From Hedera helix (lineage: Eukaryota; Streptophyta; Magnoliopsida; Apiales; Araliaceae), in NCBI GenBank assembly GCA_947179155.2, contig OX359282.1:19307510-19371509 (forward strand): a stretch of DNA of 64,000 nt, read 5' to 3'. The position numbers and the translations under genes were made by a program. Position 1 is the stretch's first letter. Each line of letters opens with the position of its first letter. A model generated the notes under the pieces. The model was not told the origin of the DNA. It did no database searches and was given only the letters and a program-made list of their open reading frames with translations. Shown one piece after another: positions 9,728 through 20,682 of the stretch.

Positions 9728-12700
9728 ATTCCCTTCTCCGCGAAAATTGGCCGCGCGCAATGCGCGGCCCTCCTCTTTCTTTTTTTTTTTTCTTTTTCTT
9801 TTTTCCAGTGAGCAACAATGCATCAACCTTTCCATTTTTTAATCCATTTTGCACATAATTTTCCAACATAATTACTCCATAAAACATGAAATTCATAGAT
9901 ATAGATCCCAAAAATTATTTGGAATAATTATACTAATTATTTTCTATTTTTCCACAAAATTATTTTATCCTCAAAATACAAAATAAACCAATAAAATTAA
10001 CTATTTACCTCCTTGAAGCTTGTATTCCTTTCTTGAAAGCACCAACTACTTTCCTTCTCTCTTGGTGGCTATGGAGTTTTCCGGCGGTGGCTTGGTGGTG
10101 GCGTCGAGTGGAGAAGAAAAAGCATGCAAGGAAATATGTTTTGTTTTCTTTTGTTTATTCTTTTCTTCTTTTCCTCTCCACACATATATATATATACCTT
10201 AAGTATATTAGATAGTTTTAATTCACAATTCCAAGTCCACCGCCTTAGCCCATTTTCGGATAAGCCATATAAGATAAAAACATGCAAAAATTCATTATTT
10301 TAATATATTATGTCATTATTTCGTGTAATAAATATTTTATAAATTGTATATAAAATATTTATTTTAATTCACTAAAAATCATAATTTGATTTATCAATAA
10401 TATTAACACCTCTTTTGGGTACTTTTCTTGACAAATTTTGTACACGCATAATGCCATGAATGTAATTAAATGAGGTAATTTATACCTCCAAAAATCATAA
10501 AATAATTCATAGGACATATAAAAATTATTTTTCATAGTTTTTCACTTCGTTTCTTGCACAACATGTTATATTAACATGTTCACATTTCTGAAATATTATT
10601 CTTCATAAACGTCATAATAATTCCATTATTCATAACCATAATTTTTATTAATTTAAAACATCCCTCTTTCTTATTTATTATTCAATTTCTTTAATATTCA
10701 CAATAATTTCTTTATATATAAATTATATAACTTAATATTATATAATTTATATATTTACATTCTCCTTTCTTAATAAATTTCTTAACTTCCTCCAACCTTA
10801 TTTCATTTAATCACCTTATATAAATTACATAATTATTCTTATATAATTTATATAATTATTATTTTCTTCATACCTTATTTTAATTTCCTTATATAAATTA
10901 TATAATTTATTATTATATAATTTATATAATTACCTTTCCTTCTCAATTAGTTTCTAAATTTCCATCATAAATCTTAATTTAATTTAAAATCCATAATTAC
11001 AACTTTATTAACTACTCCATTCGCTTTTCATTTAAAAATTGGATTAATTTAATTATTAATCCCTTAATTTCCTTAATTAATAACATTTATAATTATCACT
11101 TAAACATATATATTTATATATATACAAATGTATATATATACATATCTAATTTAATATATTTCACATTACCACGTAACTTCAATTAAATCATAATTTCTGC
11201 ATTTCCATAATAATTTAATTGTACAATTTATTGTACAATTACCTAAAATTCTTTCATTTCTCATAAATTGTTTTTAAACAATTTATTTACTTTTCATTTA
11301 TTTTAATTCAACATACTTTATCATAATCTCTGTACAAATTTAATTTATCAATTAAATCCGTTCACATACCTTAAATTATATAATATAATAATTAATTTAA
11401 CAACCTTGATAATTTTATCAATTAAATTCTCATTTAATATTATTAAAGAAATCCTGGAAATTCGGATCCTCACAGTAGTAATGTTACTCTGAGGGTTGGT
11501 AAAACCAATAGTAGTGCAAGAATTCTTTAGGTGAGTCTTTTCTTTAAAAGTAATAATTGCACAAATACCCATTTCACACGGTATTTACAACTCTTCTTTT
11601 ATAAGACTTTTCCTTTAGAATATTTATTTTGAAATATTTTCTTTGAAATATTTTATTTTGACATATTATTTTCTTTCAAAAACTATTATGAAGTTTATTT
11701 TACTTTATTCTGTACACTACACAAATTTATATTATCAAGTCACCTTTTATGATTTCATAATATACGAGATAGTGTACACCATGAAACTGATATGTGTTAT
11801 TTACTAATTAAAATATAAATATACATATAGGTTGATCAACTTCATAGAAAACAGTGTCTAGTCGTGTGTTAAGGTAAGAGATATCATTTTCTTTTATATT
11901 TCTAAATTTAAACTTACTATGGCAAGTAAGTGTTGCTCGTTTCTACAATTCTTATCATTAAATAGTAAAATTTCTAAAATAATTATATGTTTCTTAATAG
12001 TTTGCCCTTTATTTAATATCATTTCATCTGAACCTTCCTATTGACTTGAGCCTTCTTGTTGAATTGTAAACGATATTCTTGAACTCAAATTGATATTTTG
12101 GAATATCATGTTGACAATTTGCACATGATTAGACTTTGACAATTTAAATTTCAAATATCTAATGTTTTATTCTTTTATCTTATTATTCTTATTATTTTCG
12201 TTCATATTTTATATCACTGTTATCTATACTAATCATCAAGAATCAAGTTGTTGTAAATATCTTTGGCCTAGGTGCAAAGATGAACTGTTGACTCACATGA
12301 TCCTGACCATTAGTGTTATAGTTGATAAAAACTTGATGGTGAATTTCTAATTAGGAGAAGATTGTAGACATCATGATCTATTTTACTCTCCTAATGGATT
12401 GTTCATTCCGCTACAGTTGTTGATATAAAACTTGTTGTCTATTATATTCTATCAAATTTATTACTGTTGAAGGTTAAATATAATTTATTCATTGTTATCT
12501 TAGTCATAATATTCTTTACTGGGCTATTTGAGCTCACCATTTTTGTTCCATTGTTCTTATCAGGAATTGAGAGTGTAGATGGGACTAACAGGAGAATGGA
12601 GTGATGGTCCGAGTTAGTAGTTTCTAGTCTTCACTATGTTGTAAAATAGTGTGACAATAATAGTGAAAACTTAATTATTTATTATTAAGTATTGTATTAT

Positions 12701-12787
12701 TGTACTTTGCACTATATTTTATTAATTTGTTGTTTGTATTTTGGCGACAAAATTGGGTTGCATAGGCCCGAATTTTGGGGCATCACA

Positions 12788-14490
12788 AACATAGGAATAT
12801 AGATAAAAATAAATTAGTTTAAAGAGGAAAACTATCATTTATATTATATAAGTAGAAGAATTATTATTGCAGATTTTAAAATTATTTAATTTTTCATCAA
12901 TAATTAGTTATACATCATTAGTTAAATAGGTTATTCTGATGGAAATAATTTTTTTTAATATAAAAGTCATTGTACACAACATTAATATATTATTAGTAGA
13001 ATTAATATATTAGTATAACATAATGTTATAAAGTATAAATAATACAATAATTTTATAACAAACAAAGCTTGTGCTTCACACGGATTCATGAGTTAGTTAT
13101 ACTATATATTACCTAAATTTATTAAAACTTGAAATTATATCAAATCAGACGATTAATTTTATTAATATATATGAATTTTTTAAAACCATAATAACAGTAA
13201 AATTAGCTGAAAAATTACAGTGAATTCATTGTTTTCTAATTTTCATAACTAAATTAAAACTTATTAGAGCTTGAGTTTTATATTTGTATTCAAATTAGAA
13301 TTTCAAGTAAATTTTGTTAATACAAACACTAATATAACTTTTCATTACAAACTTAAATAAAATTAAAATAATTATTTTCTCATAATTATAACTAAATAAA
13401 TATGTACTCCATTCAAATGTTTAACTTAATAATTAATTGAAGTAACCTATGATATATAATTCAATATTTATTAATTAAATAAATTACTAATCTAATAACT
13501 ACAATTATCGTCTCAAAATCTTAACTAATATTTATCTTTTTAATAATATAATAAACCATTATTCATACCGCTCATGCTTCGCACGGGGTTGATGAATTTG
13601 TTATCAACTATATAATTAAAAACACAAACTTGGTTTAGTTTAACAATTTTTGGTTCAGCTTTTCTAATTCATATTAGCATAAGTACAATCAAAATTTGTA
13701 TCAATTAAATATTATTCAAATTTAAAAATATCCCTATCTCTAAAAGTAATAGGGAAAAAGAAAAAAAAAATATTTCATATTCAAGTTAGTATAATTACTA
13801 TACAAATTTATAATAATTAAATATATATTATTTAAATTTGTAAAGTATTCAAAAGAAATCCAACCAATCTCTAATAGAAAAAGTAACTTATAAAAGAATT
13901 TTTATTTTTGATTTTGCCAATTTTAATACAATTTTTTATCACAATTTTATGTAATTAATTAAGACAATATAATACATTATACGTACTATATATTACCTAA
14001 ATTTATTAAAATATAAAATTATACCAAATTACACGATAAATTATATTAATAATATATGTGAATATTTTTATAACATAGTAACTCTAAAATTAATTACAAA
14101 ATTATAGTGAATTCATTACTAACTAATTGTTATAACTAAATTAAAACTTATTAGAGCTTGAGTTTCATAGTTCTATTCGGATCTGAATTTCAAGTAAATT
14201 TTATCAATATAATCACTAATATAGAATTTTATTACAAACTTAAATAAAATTAAAATAATTATTTTTATATAATCATAATAAAAAAAATATGCAATCCATT
14301 TAAATGTTTAGCTTAATAATTGATCGAAGTAACCTATAATATATAATTTAATACTTATTATTTAAATAAATATTTAATAATCTAATAACTATAATTATCT
14401 TCTCAAAATCATAATTAATATTTATTTATTTAATAATAGAAAAAACTATTATTCATATCGGCCGTTGACGAGCTTGTCAATTATTATTCT
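12788..14490. repeat. Tandem Helitron-like relics
   Basis: Three degenerate 3'-end-like signatures, each a 'GTGCTTC(G/A)CACGG' hairpin-type core, occur near 13066-13094, 13572-13600 and 14458-14490. Directly after the second, a 5'-like terminus A|TC-AACTATATAATTAAAA starts at 13604. The blocks following 13098 and 13984 are clearly homologous to each other, and 13604-14000 is homologous to 209-760. This is a head-to-tail cluster of non-autonomous, decayed Helitron-type elements. No ORF is present. Confidence 0.4.
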
Positions 14491-16526
14491 GTAAATTACT
14501 ACTACTTTAACAAAAATAAAAAAGTAGAAATGTTTTCTTTTTTTTGGTTCGTGGAACATTGCTTGCCTGGTGTCCACCTGTATCTTAGTTCTATTATTTT
14601 TTTAGTCAAATACCAATGCTCTCTTTTTTTATTATTATTTTGGGGATTGAAATGTAAAATCATCCCTCCAGTTTGTATCATTTTTATAAAATTCTCCCTT
14701 AAACTTTTTTTTGGCAAAACTCTTCCTCTGGTTTGTATTCTTTCGCAAAACTCTATCTCGATTTTTTTTGACAAAACTCTCATTTCAAGATGTATTAGCC
14801 GGGCAAAAGGGACCCTTAACAAATATGTAATTAAATAAATGACTAATTATATAATTCTTAATAATATTAGATCAGTTGAATAATTTTATCTCATTCCTAT
14901 TTTTAGTTGTTTTCAAAATTTATGATAAGATAAGATTATTTAGGGAATTTATGATAAGATAAGATTATGTGCCAGACTTCTGCAGTCAGAAATCAGAATT
15001 TGTGTGGAGTGACTTTGTTTGCAAAGGTCATTTGCGGGACTAGGCCATACATAGTTGTTCTCTTCTGATGTAGGATAACCAACCGATCCTATGGAATTAT
15101 AAAACAGTTGCTTGAGAAACTACCATATTCCCAGAATCAGGGATAAATGAGTTAAAAAACCTTAATGATTTGGGTGTTCCTCTTTTTTCCAGTGCTCCAA
15201 ATTTTGGGAAGCAAGCGCAAAGGCGGTCTACTTCTTCACTACATACATTTGCTATTTTCAACTTAATGATTTTTTCAAGAACAGTTGACCTAGGAGAGAA
15301 GGGAAGAGAGTTTAAACTTAATTTGTTATTGGTGAAGTGTCACACTTGGCTTATTAATACAGCTTTAGGTAGTCAGTTATTAAGGCAGCAAAGCAAGTAG
15401 TTAAATATGTTAAGAGGCTACTTCCTATAAATATGTTGGTTGTAGAAGAATGTAATGTAGAATATTGTAATTGTGGAATCTAATCTTTCTGACTCCAGAT
15501 CTCACTCTTCCTCTCTTATTTCTCACTGTATTATCTGTATATTCTGCTTATGTATCTCTATGTCTCTCTAAATCTTTTTCTATTTCTCTCTATTCTCGCT
15601 TAAGTTTCTCCTTCCTAACTAGTTCTTCTCCATTTCAATTACAAATTAGATCATAAAATTTGAGTTTGTGACAGAAGGTTTCTAATCGTTGGAAATGATT
15701 AGGGTTTTCTAAGTATTATTCTTTATTATTACTTTGGACTTTATCCTCCTCTCTGCTTGGAATTCTGATATCAGCTCCACTGTTTAGTAGTGGGTAAATA
15801 TCCAGTGCCAAGAGATGGAATTTAAGAATCAAAAGATGACACAACCTTTCTTTAAGCACAAACTTACCATACCAATGTTTTAAGGGACATTTTCAACTTT
15901 GAAGAATGGCATGGATACGGGATATGGATATAATATGATATGGACATGCCAACACTACAAATTTTAAAATATTTCACAATCTGCTCACAGAAATAATGTA
16001 ACTAAAGGTGTCTTATTCTTAATATAAACTAGAAACTGAAGTACATACTATATTTCTTATGATACAAGGATGATATCATATAAAAAATTGTAACTAATTA
16101 TGATTCTCCCTCTGTAAAGATAGGATGCTTTATTTTTCTGTTCTTTTCTTGCATGTATCTTAAGACCCGTTAAAAATATATTCATAGATTGTATTTTTAA
16201 TATTTTCATTTACTAAATATATCTGAATGTTACATTGTCAACTTTATTCAAATTATACAGAAGAAATATAACATATATGTATGCTTTTATCACTTATTAA
16301 AATCCTTGTCATAGAAAACCAAAATAAAGGGGCCTATTTCTTTACAAAACAGAAGTAGTAATCAATTTGTTATGCTTTCGGCCCGTATGTTATGTAAATA
16401 AGGGGTTTGGAATTTATGCATGCATATTTGGTAGGTAAATTATATGCAAAAATGTATATTTATGTACTCATGATTGTGATAATCCCTCCTCTTTCGAACA
16501 GTACATAGAACTCATTATGTCCTGCG
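14491..16526. other. Intergenic or intronic DNA, LTR-like relic suspected
   Basis: No host exon could be supported. At 14640-14800 a diverged ~45-base pattern ('GGCAAAACTCTTCCTC'-like) repeats about three times. At 15150-15400 an open plus frame looks like a degraded retroelement segment, and at 15420-15660 a TATAAATATG box is followed by a pyrimidine-rich leader, as in an LTR 3' half. The assignment stays open. Part may be intron of the gene whose last exons lie at 17958-18731. Confidence 0.3.
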
Positions 16527-17254
16527 CATAGTTGTTAAATCGTAAATCGTAAATCGTAAAATTCTTAAAACGTGAATCATGTATCATATCATTAATCGTA
16601 TCGTAAAATATGGAAGACATGTAAACACAATAGTTATTTAAACAGATAGAGAACTCATTTTATTGGACAATAAATTATATTAGCTTAATTGTATTGCTAA
16701 AGTAATCAAATGAGCCTATAATTTTAAATGTAAAAGTTATAGTTTGATGAGTTTAAACTAGAGGTTTAATCAATAATCATTATTGTTTAAGTAATATTTA
16801 TTATGGAACAAGAGATAATATTTAGCTTATTTAACTTATAAGTATAATCTCAATGTGAAATTAAGTTCCAAATTGGAAAGTGTGGAGCAAAAGACAACTC
16901 CAAAGTTATGTATGTTTCCATATAACTATGAAACATGAAGAAAAAAAGTGGAAACAAAGTCCTTTGAAAAATATAAGAAATCCTATAAAGCATTTTGAAG
17001 AATTATTATATAGATCGAGTGAACACCTCTTGTAATGGAATAAAAGGCTTTAACGTGTAATTCTAACTCTTATCAAATTCGCCTCTAACTTAAATATGTA
17101 TCAACCATAGTGTAAATCGTATTGTATCATAGGATACGTGCGGCGTATCATAAGATATGACCCACTTTTTGATGCGCTGGCGATTCTATATCTAAGTGCT
17201 CATGTATTGTATTATATGATACAAATCGTGTATCATAAGATTTTGACAACTATG
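16527..17254. mobile_element. 728-bp hAT-like MITE
   Basis: The termini are CATAGTTGTTAAATCG on the left and, read inverted, CATAGTTGTCAAAATC on the right. Flanking octamers GTCCTGCG (16519-16526) and GTCCTGCT (17255-17262) match at seven of eight bases, suggesting an 8-bp target-site duplication as made by hAT transposases. The left end has the word AAATCGT repeated in tandem. There is no transposase ORF. Confidence 0.6.
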
Positions 17255-17957
17255 GTCCTGCTTTTGTTATGATAAGTCTTCATTTTTTCTAGCTCAAACA
17301 ATTGCATTTTTCCTCGTACTAAAAGAAAATCATCTCTCAACACTCAGTTTATTAGAAATATTTTCGGGAGTTTACATCAAGTGTCAACCATGTGTCATAA
17401 TTAAAATATTTTATATTCAAATTATACTGAAAACGTGTTGAGTTAATATTAAAGAATGTTTGTGAGGTCACTTGGTGATTGTGTCTGCTGCAGCAGCCAT
17501 GGTTGTTTTTACCTATCTATGCTTCCTAGCAAATCTTTACTGAAGAATTGAACTTGATGAACAGAGAATTTGGATTTTATTTTGTACATGTTTTTTTGGT
17601 GATCTCGCCATACCTTGCTAAAGCAATCTGGCTTCGTAAGGGAAAAGCTTTTTTAACTTTTAACAGGAGTGTACCTTTCATAATGTAATGAATCTACTTG
17701 CAAAAGTTGTTGCATTAAGTGCCGTGTGTTAGGTTCTCTTTTGATCATAACTAATTCTTTATATTCTGACTACTTAATTTATATCTTTTTATCATTTTTT
17801 TAGCTTCCTTTTTTAGGAAATCATTTGTGTTAACTAAGTACCTGTACTATATAATACTTTTGTGATTTTAAGAAAAGCTATGAAAAAAAGAAATATTAGG
17901 AAAAGCTAGTCTTATGTTTGTAAGATTTCAGGTTTTTCACACTATTGTCATCACCAG
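17255..17957. other. Probable intron of the plus-strand gene
   Basis: AT-rich DNA without recognised coding sequence, leading into a splice acceptor at 17956-17957. A pyrimidine-rich tract precedes the acceptor. Confidence 0.35.
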
Positions 17958-18731
17958 GTTCAACAAAATGAAGTGTTTGGGAATGTGAAAGCTGAAAAAC
18001 ACAAGCAGACCACTGGCTCACGTGAAGCAGATATCTTCCTGCATCAAGCATATTCTACGTCTGATGACTATACCCTTCCTCCACCCCCTCCATTAGGTAA
18101 CCACTACGTTTAAAGTTTTGCCTGCCGTTTCTTCTGTATTTCTTCTCTCTTTCATTCTGCATGTTTATAGATAGGAAAAGCCGATGTTTCATAATTGAAT
18201 AATGCTAAAGCCCCCAAATGATTTCTAAAATTCAGGCTCCCATATTGATGTGTCATTACATTAATTTACTGCATCGTAGTTTGATCGTGTAATAAGATGT
18301 AAATGATTGAATAGTTAATGTAATAGTGACGTATCGAATCCTGAATTTTTTGAACCATTTGAGACCCTAACATGACTGTTCATAGTTTTATACGTTTCAT
18401 CTAAAATAGGATTATTAACATGTAATAGATCTCGCAAGTCTGTTCAGGGGAACTCTTGGTTTCAAGATGTTTCTTCACAAAACAATCTGAAAATATCATG
18501 AGATTCAACTTCTATATATTTTTTAATGATCTTCTACCTTTGTTATACCTATAATTTTTTTTATCACTTTTCTGTGCAGAATTTAGGTCTGGTTCTGAAG
18601 TAAGTGCAACTGATATCCAGAAAAACCTTAAAAATCTGTATAAATACAATGTCGTGCTGGGGGAAAAGTTGAATGTTGCACAATCTACGATTCATTCTTT
18701 AACAACAAAGGCTTCATCTTCAGGGAGCTGA
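17958..18731 (+). CDS. 3' end of an unrecognised gene, two last exons
   Basis: Two exons can be read. The first, 17958-18096, starts after CACCAG and ends before GTAACC. The second, 18580-18731, starts after TGTGCAG and ends in TGA. Splicing keeps one frame (phase 1) through the 483-base intron. The joined tail of about 96 residues has a hydrophilic start, a proline run 'TLPPPPPLG', and a helical C-terminus with 'DIQKNLKNLYKYN' and 'LNVAQSTIHSLT', probably a coiled coil, closing in a Ser-rich tail. I do not recognise the family and assign no function. Upstream exons were not found between 14.5 and 17.9 kb; they may lie beyond inserted elements. The gene converges with the R3H gene, whose stop is 1.95 kb away. 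Confidence 0.55.
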
Positions 18732-19479
18732 AACCAATGTATATTGAGTTTGTAAGAACTCACGACTTCATTCCTGTCAGAATTTCTCAAGAACACAATC
18801 ATTAATATTCCCCGTACGTAATGTCCAAGATGGGTTGTAGAACAAATTGTCAGAGGATAGGTGCTTTAGCTCAAACTTTCCCATACTGAATTTAGAGCTT
18901 TGTGCGGGAAATGGATGAACTCGTGATCATCCCTAAAAATGGCTCATGGCAGAAGATGTTTTCTTGATTCTTTGTTGTCATTTTCTTGATTATTTGGTGG
19001 CATTTGATAATACAGTGGAGTGTGAAGTACTGCCCTTTTGCCAAGTATTGTATACAAAATATGCTTGAATCTGATCATCCAAAATTGTTGTACACCGTTG
19101 AGAAGAAATGTTAGAAGGGGCAGAAAATTGATGAAACAAAGTCTGACAGAGTAGTATGCTTTTTTCTATGATTTGGGTTGAAAATTATATGTCCCGTCTT
19201 TTTGTTAGGAGTCTTTGGGTTGAAATTATATTTACCGTCTTTCTTATTCCCATTTGTTAGCCAATGTGGGTTTTACTTTCAGCCAAGTCTATCGAAGTCA
19301 ACGCTGCTAGCGAAAAATTCTTTTCTTTTTGCCATTTATTTTTCTCTTTTTAACCGTCTATTAACCTGCTTATCAAATTCTGCCAACTGTTTGGAAGACG
19401 GACTTATCTATTCATTTGTCAAACTATTTAGTCAAATGCCGTTTGCTGAACTATTTTATCAGTGCAGCTGAAACTATCC
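18732..19479 (+). other. 3' untranslated region and intergenic DNA
   Basis: Sequence following the stop at 18731. No clear poly(A) signal was located. The frame at 19178-19471 has no family resemblance and no coding-type composition, so it is left out. Confidence 0.35.
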
Positions 19480-19860
19480 ACTAAACCCGTCTTCACCATA
19501 CCTCGTCTCAGCCTAGCCAAGGCCCAGCCTAGCTTGAAGGACTCAACTTTTGCCCTTTGATCCGGCCTAACTTGTTCTAAAAAAAGTCTAGATTCGACCT
19601 GGTCTATCAGCGCCAGCGCCCAAGGTCACCTCCCCGTTCCAACGCAATGCCCAAGGTCATGCCCTAGCATACCTAAGCGCCCAACGCTAACACCCCACCC
19701 AATCCCACCCTAGTACCTAGCCCCAACCTAAGGCTAGACCAGTCTTAACCTGACACTGATTTCAACCCAAAGTCCGACTTGATTTGACCTGGGTTATTTA
19801 GTCTGGATCAATTTCAGGCCAGGCCCAAAGGCCTGTTTGTGCATGTCTACATGAGTCTGA
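19480..19860. repeat. GC-rich degenerate repeat patch
   Basis: An abrupt C-rich stretch made of short recurring words (CCTAGCC, GCCCAAGG, CCCAACGC, AGGCCCA). It contains no ORF. It resembles the degenerate 'GGCCCA / GCCTAGGC' repeat DNA also seen near 55.65-55.80 kb and 59.16-59.30 kb. The element class is unknown. Confidence 0.35.
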
Positions 19861-20269
19861 CCCCTTCAGTTTTTCACAAAGCCTTTTCTCTTTTAGCTAT
19901 TATTTTTTCATCCATCAAGAAAAATTCGTCATAATAAATATTTTCTCTGTTATAAATTATAAGATCATTATTAATTATAAAAAATATAAAACAATAAATA
20001 TAATAACATGAAAACAATCAAGAACTACTTTGGAGAAGCTCATGAATATCTACTGAGCTTGTAATGGATTCACAAAAATAGTACAAAAAATAGTTTTAAA
20101 AAAATTGTCAATTTGACCTAAAAATGAGTCAAAATTAGACATTTATTTTGAAACAAAGGAAATAGAAGTTAAAAATAAAACAAGAAAAAAAAATTAAACG
20201 AGCACTTGGCTGCAACATGAAACAAAGTTGTAGTAGGTTACTGGCTACCTCCATTCCCGTCTGCTGATA

Positions 20270-20562
20270 TTTTTTTTAAGGTCCTAATCTATTACAATAA
20301 TTTATCTTAACTTAGGAAAATGGGTTCTAAGTGGGAGAGGGGATAACTTACAAAGTCCTAATCTATTACAATAATTTATTTTAACCTAAGAAAATGAGTT
20401 CTAGGTGGGAGAGGGGATAACTTACTGTCTTCATCACACTGTTACTTTCTGGAACTGTGTTCTGAACTGTCCTTCTTCAGAACCTACTATCAAACAAACT
20501 TAAACCTTCAATCTCTATATCAATTGAAGTGAGTCGTACCACTGGACCAAGTGACCATCCGT
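20270..20562 (-). mobile_element. SINE-like element with an internal duplication
   Basis: On the minus strand the element begins near 20562 with a tRNA-like box A ('TGGTCCAGTGGTACGA') and a weak box B ('GAAGGTTTAAG'), and ends in an A-rich tail at about 20272-20280. Its 3' half contains a 74-base direct duplication (20281-20354 and 20355-20428). There is no exact target-site duplication. The resemblance to the element at about 25660-25905 is in architecture, not sequence. Confidence 0.45.
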
Positions 20563-20682
20563 CAGTATATATGGTTATATGCCCCATCAGTAGTTCATTT
20601 GTTGGAATAGAAATTCTTGAGCTCCTCTTTCAGCATATGCCAATGAAATGAGTAAAACCACTTGCTGAACTTGAAACACTAC

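Larger units (their letters stand above)
8088..12787. mobile_element. 4.7-kb long LTR-like element (solo LTR?)
   Basis: The left end is TGTAACGACCCCGAAATTCG and the right end, read inverted, is TGTGATGCCCCAAAATTCGG. The two 23-base termini match at 17 positions, and the element therefore has TG...CA ends with short inverted repeats. Such ends and multi-kilobase, ORF-free LTRs are typical of some plant Gypsy lineages. A second element with comparable ends and a similar 'gag-free' interior sits at 54445-58594. Common internal landmarks include an 'ATGAGC...CTCAGCAAGTT' block at about 8682-8708. I find no clean target-site duplication (GTAGT against AACAT), and no coding region. Internal ORFs are low-complexity or GC-island artefacts. 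Confidence 0.5.

Noticed and set aside
9471..9911. Overlapping ORFs on both strands
   Set aside because: They follow the GC-rich 60-bp repeats and a poly-pyrimidine run inside an LTR.
8088..12787. A clean target-site duplication around the 4.7-kb element
   Set aside because: The flanking pentamers GTAGT and AACAT do not match; shifting the ends does not help.
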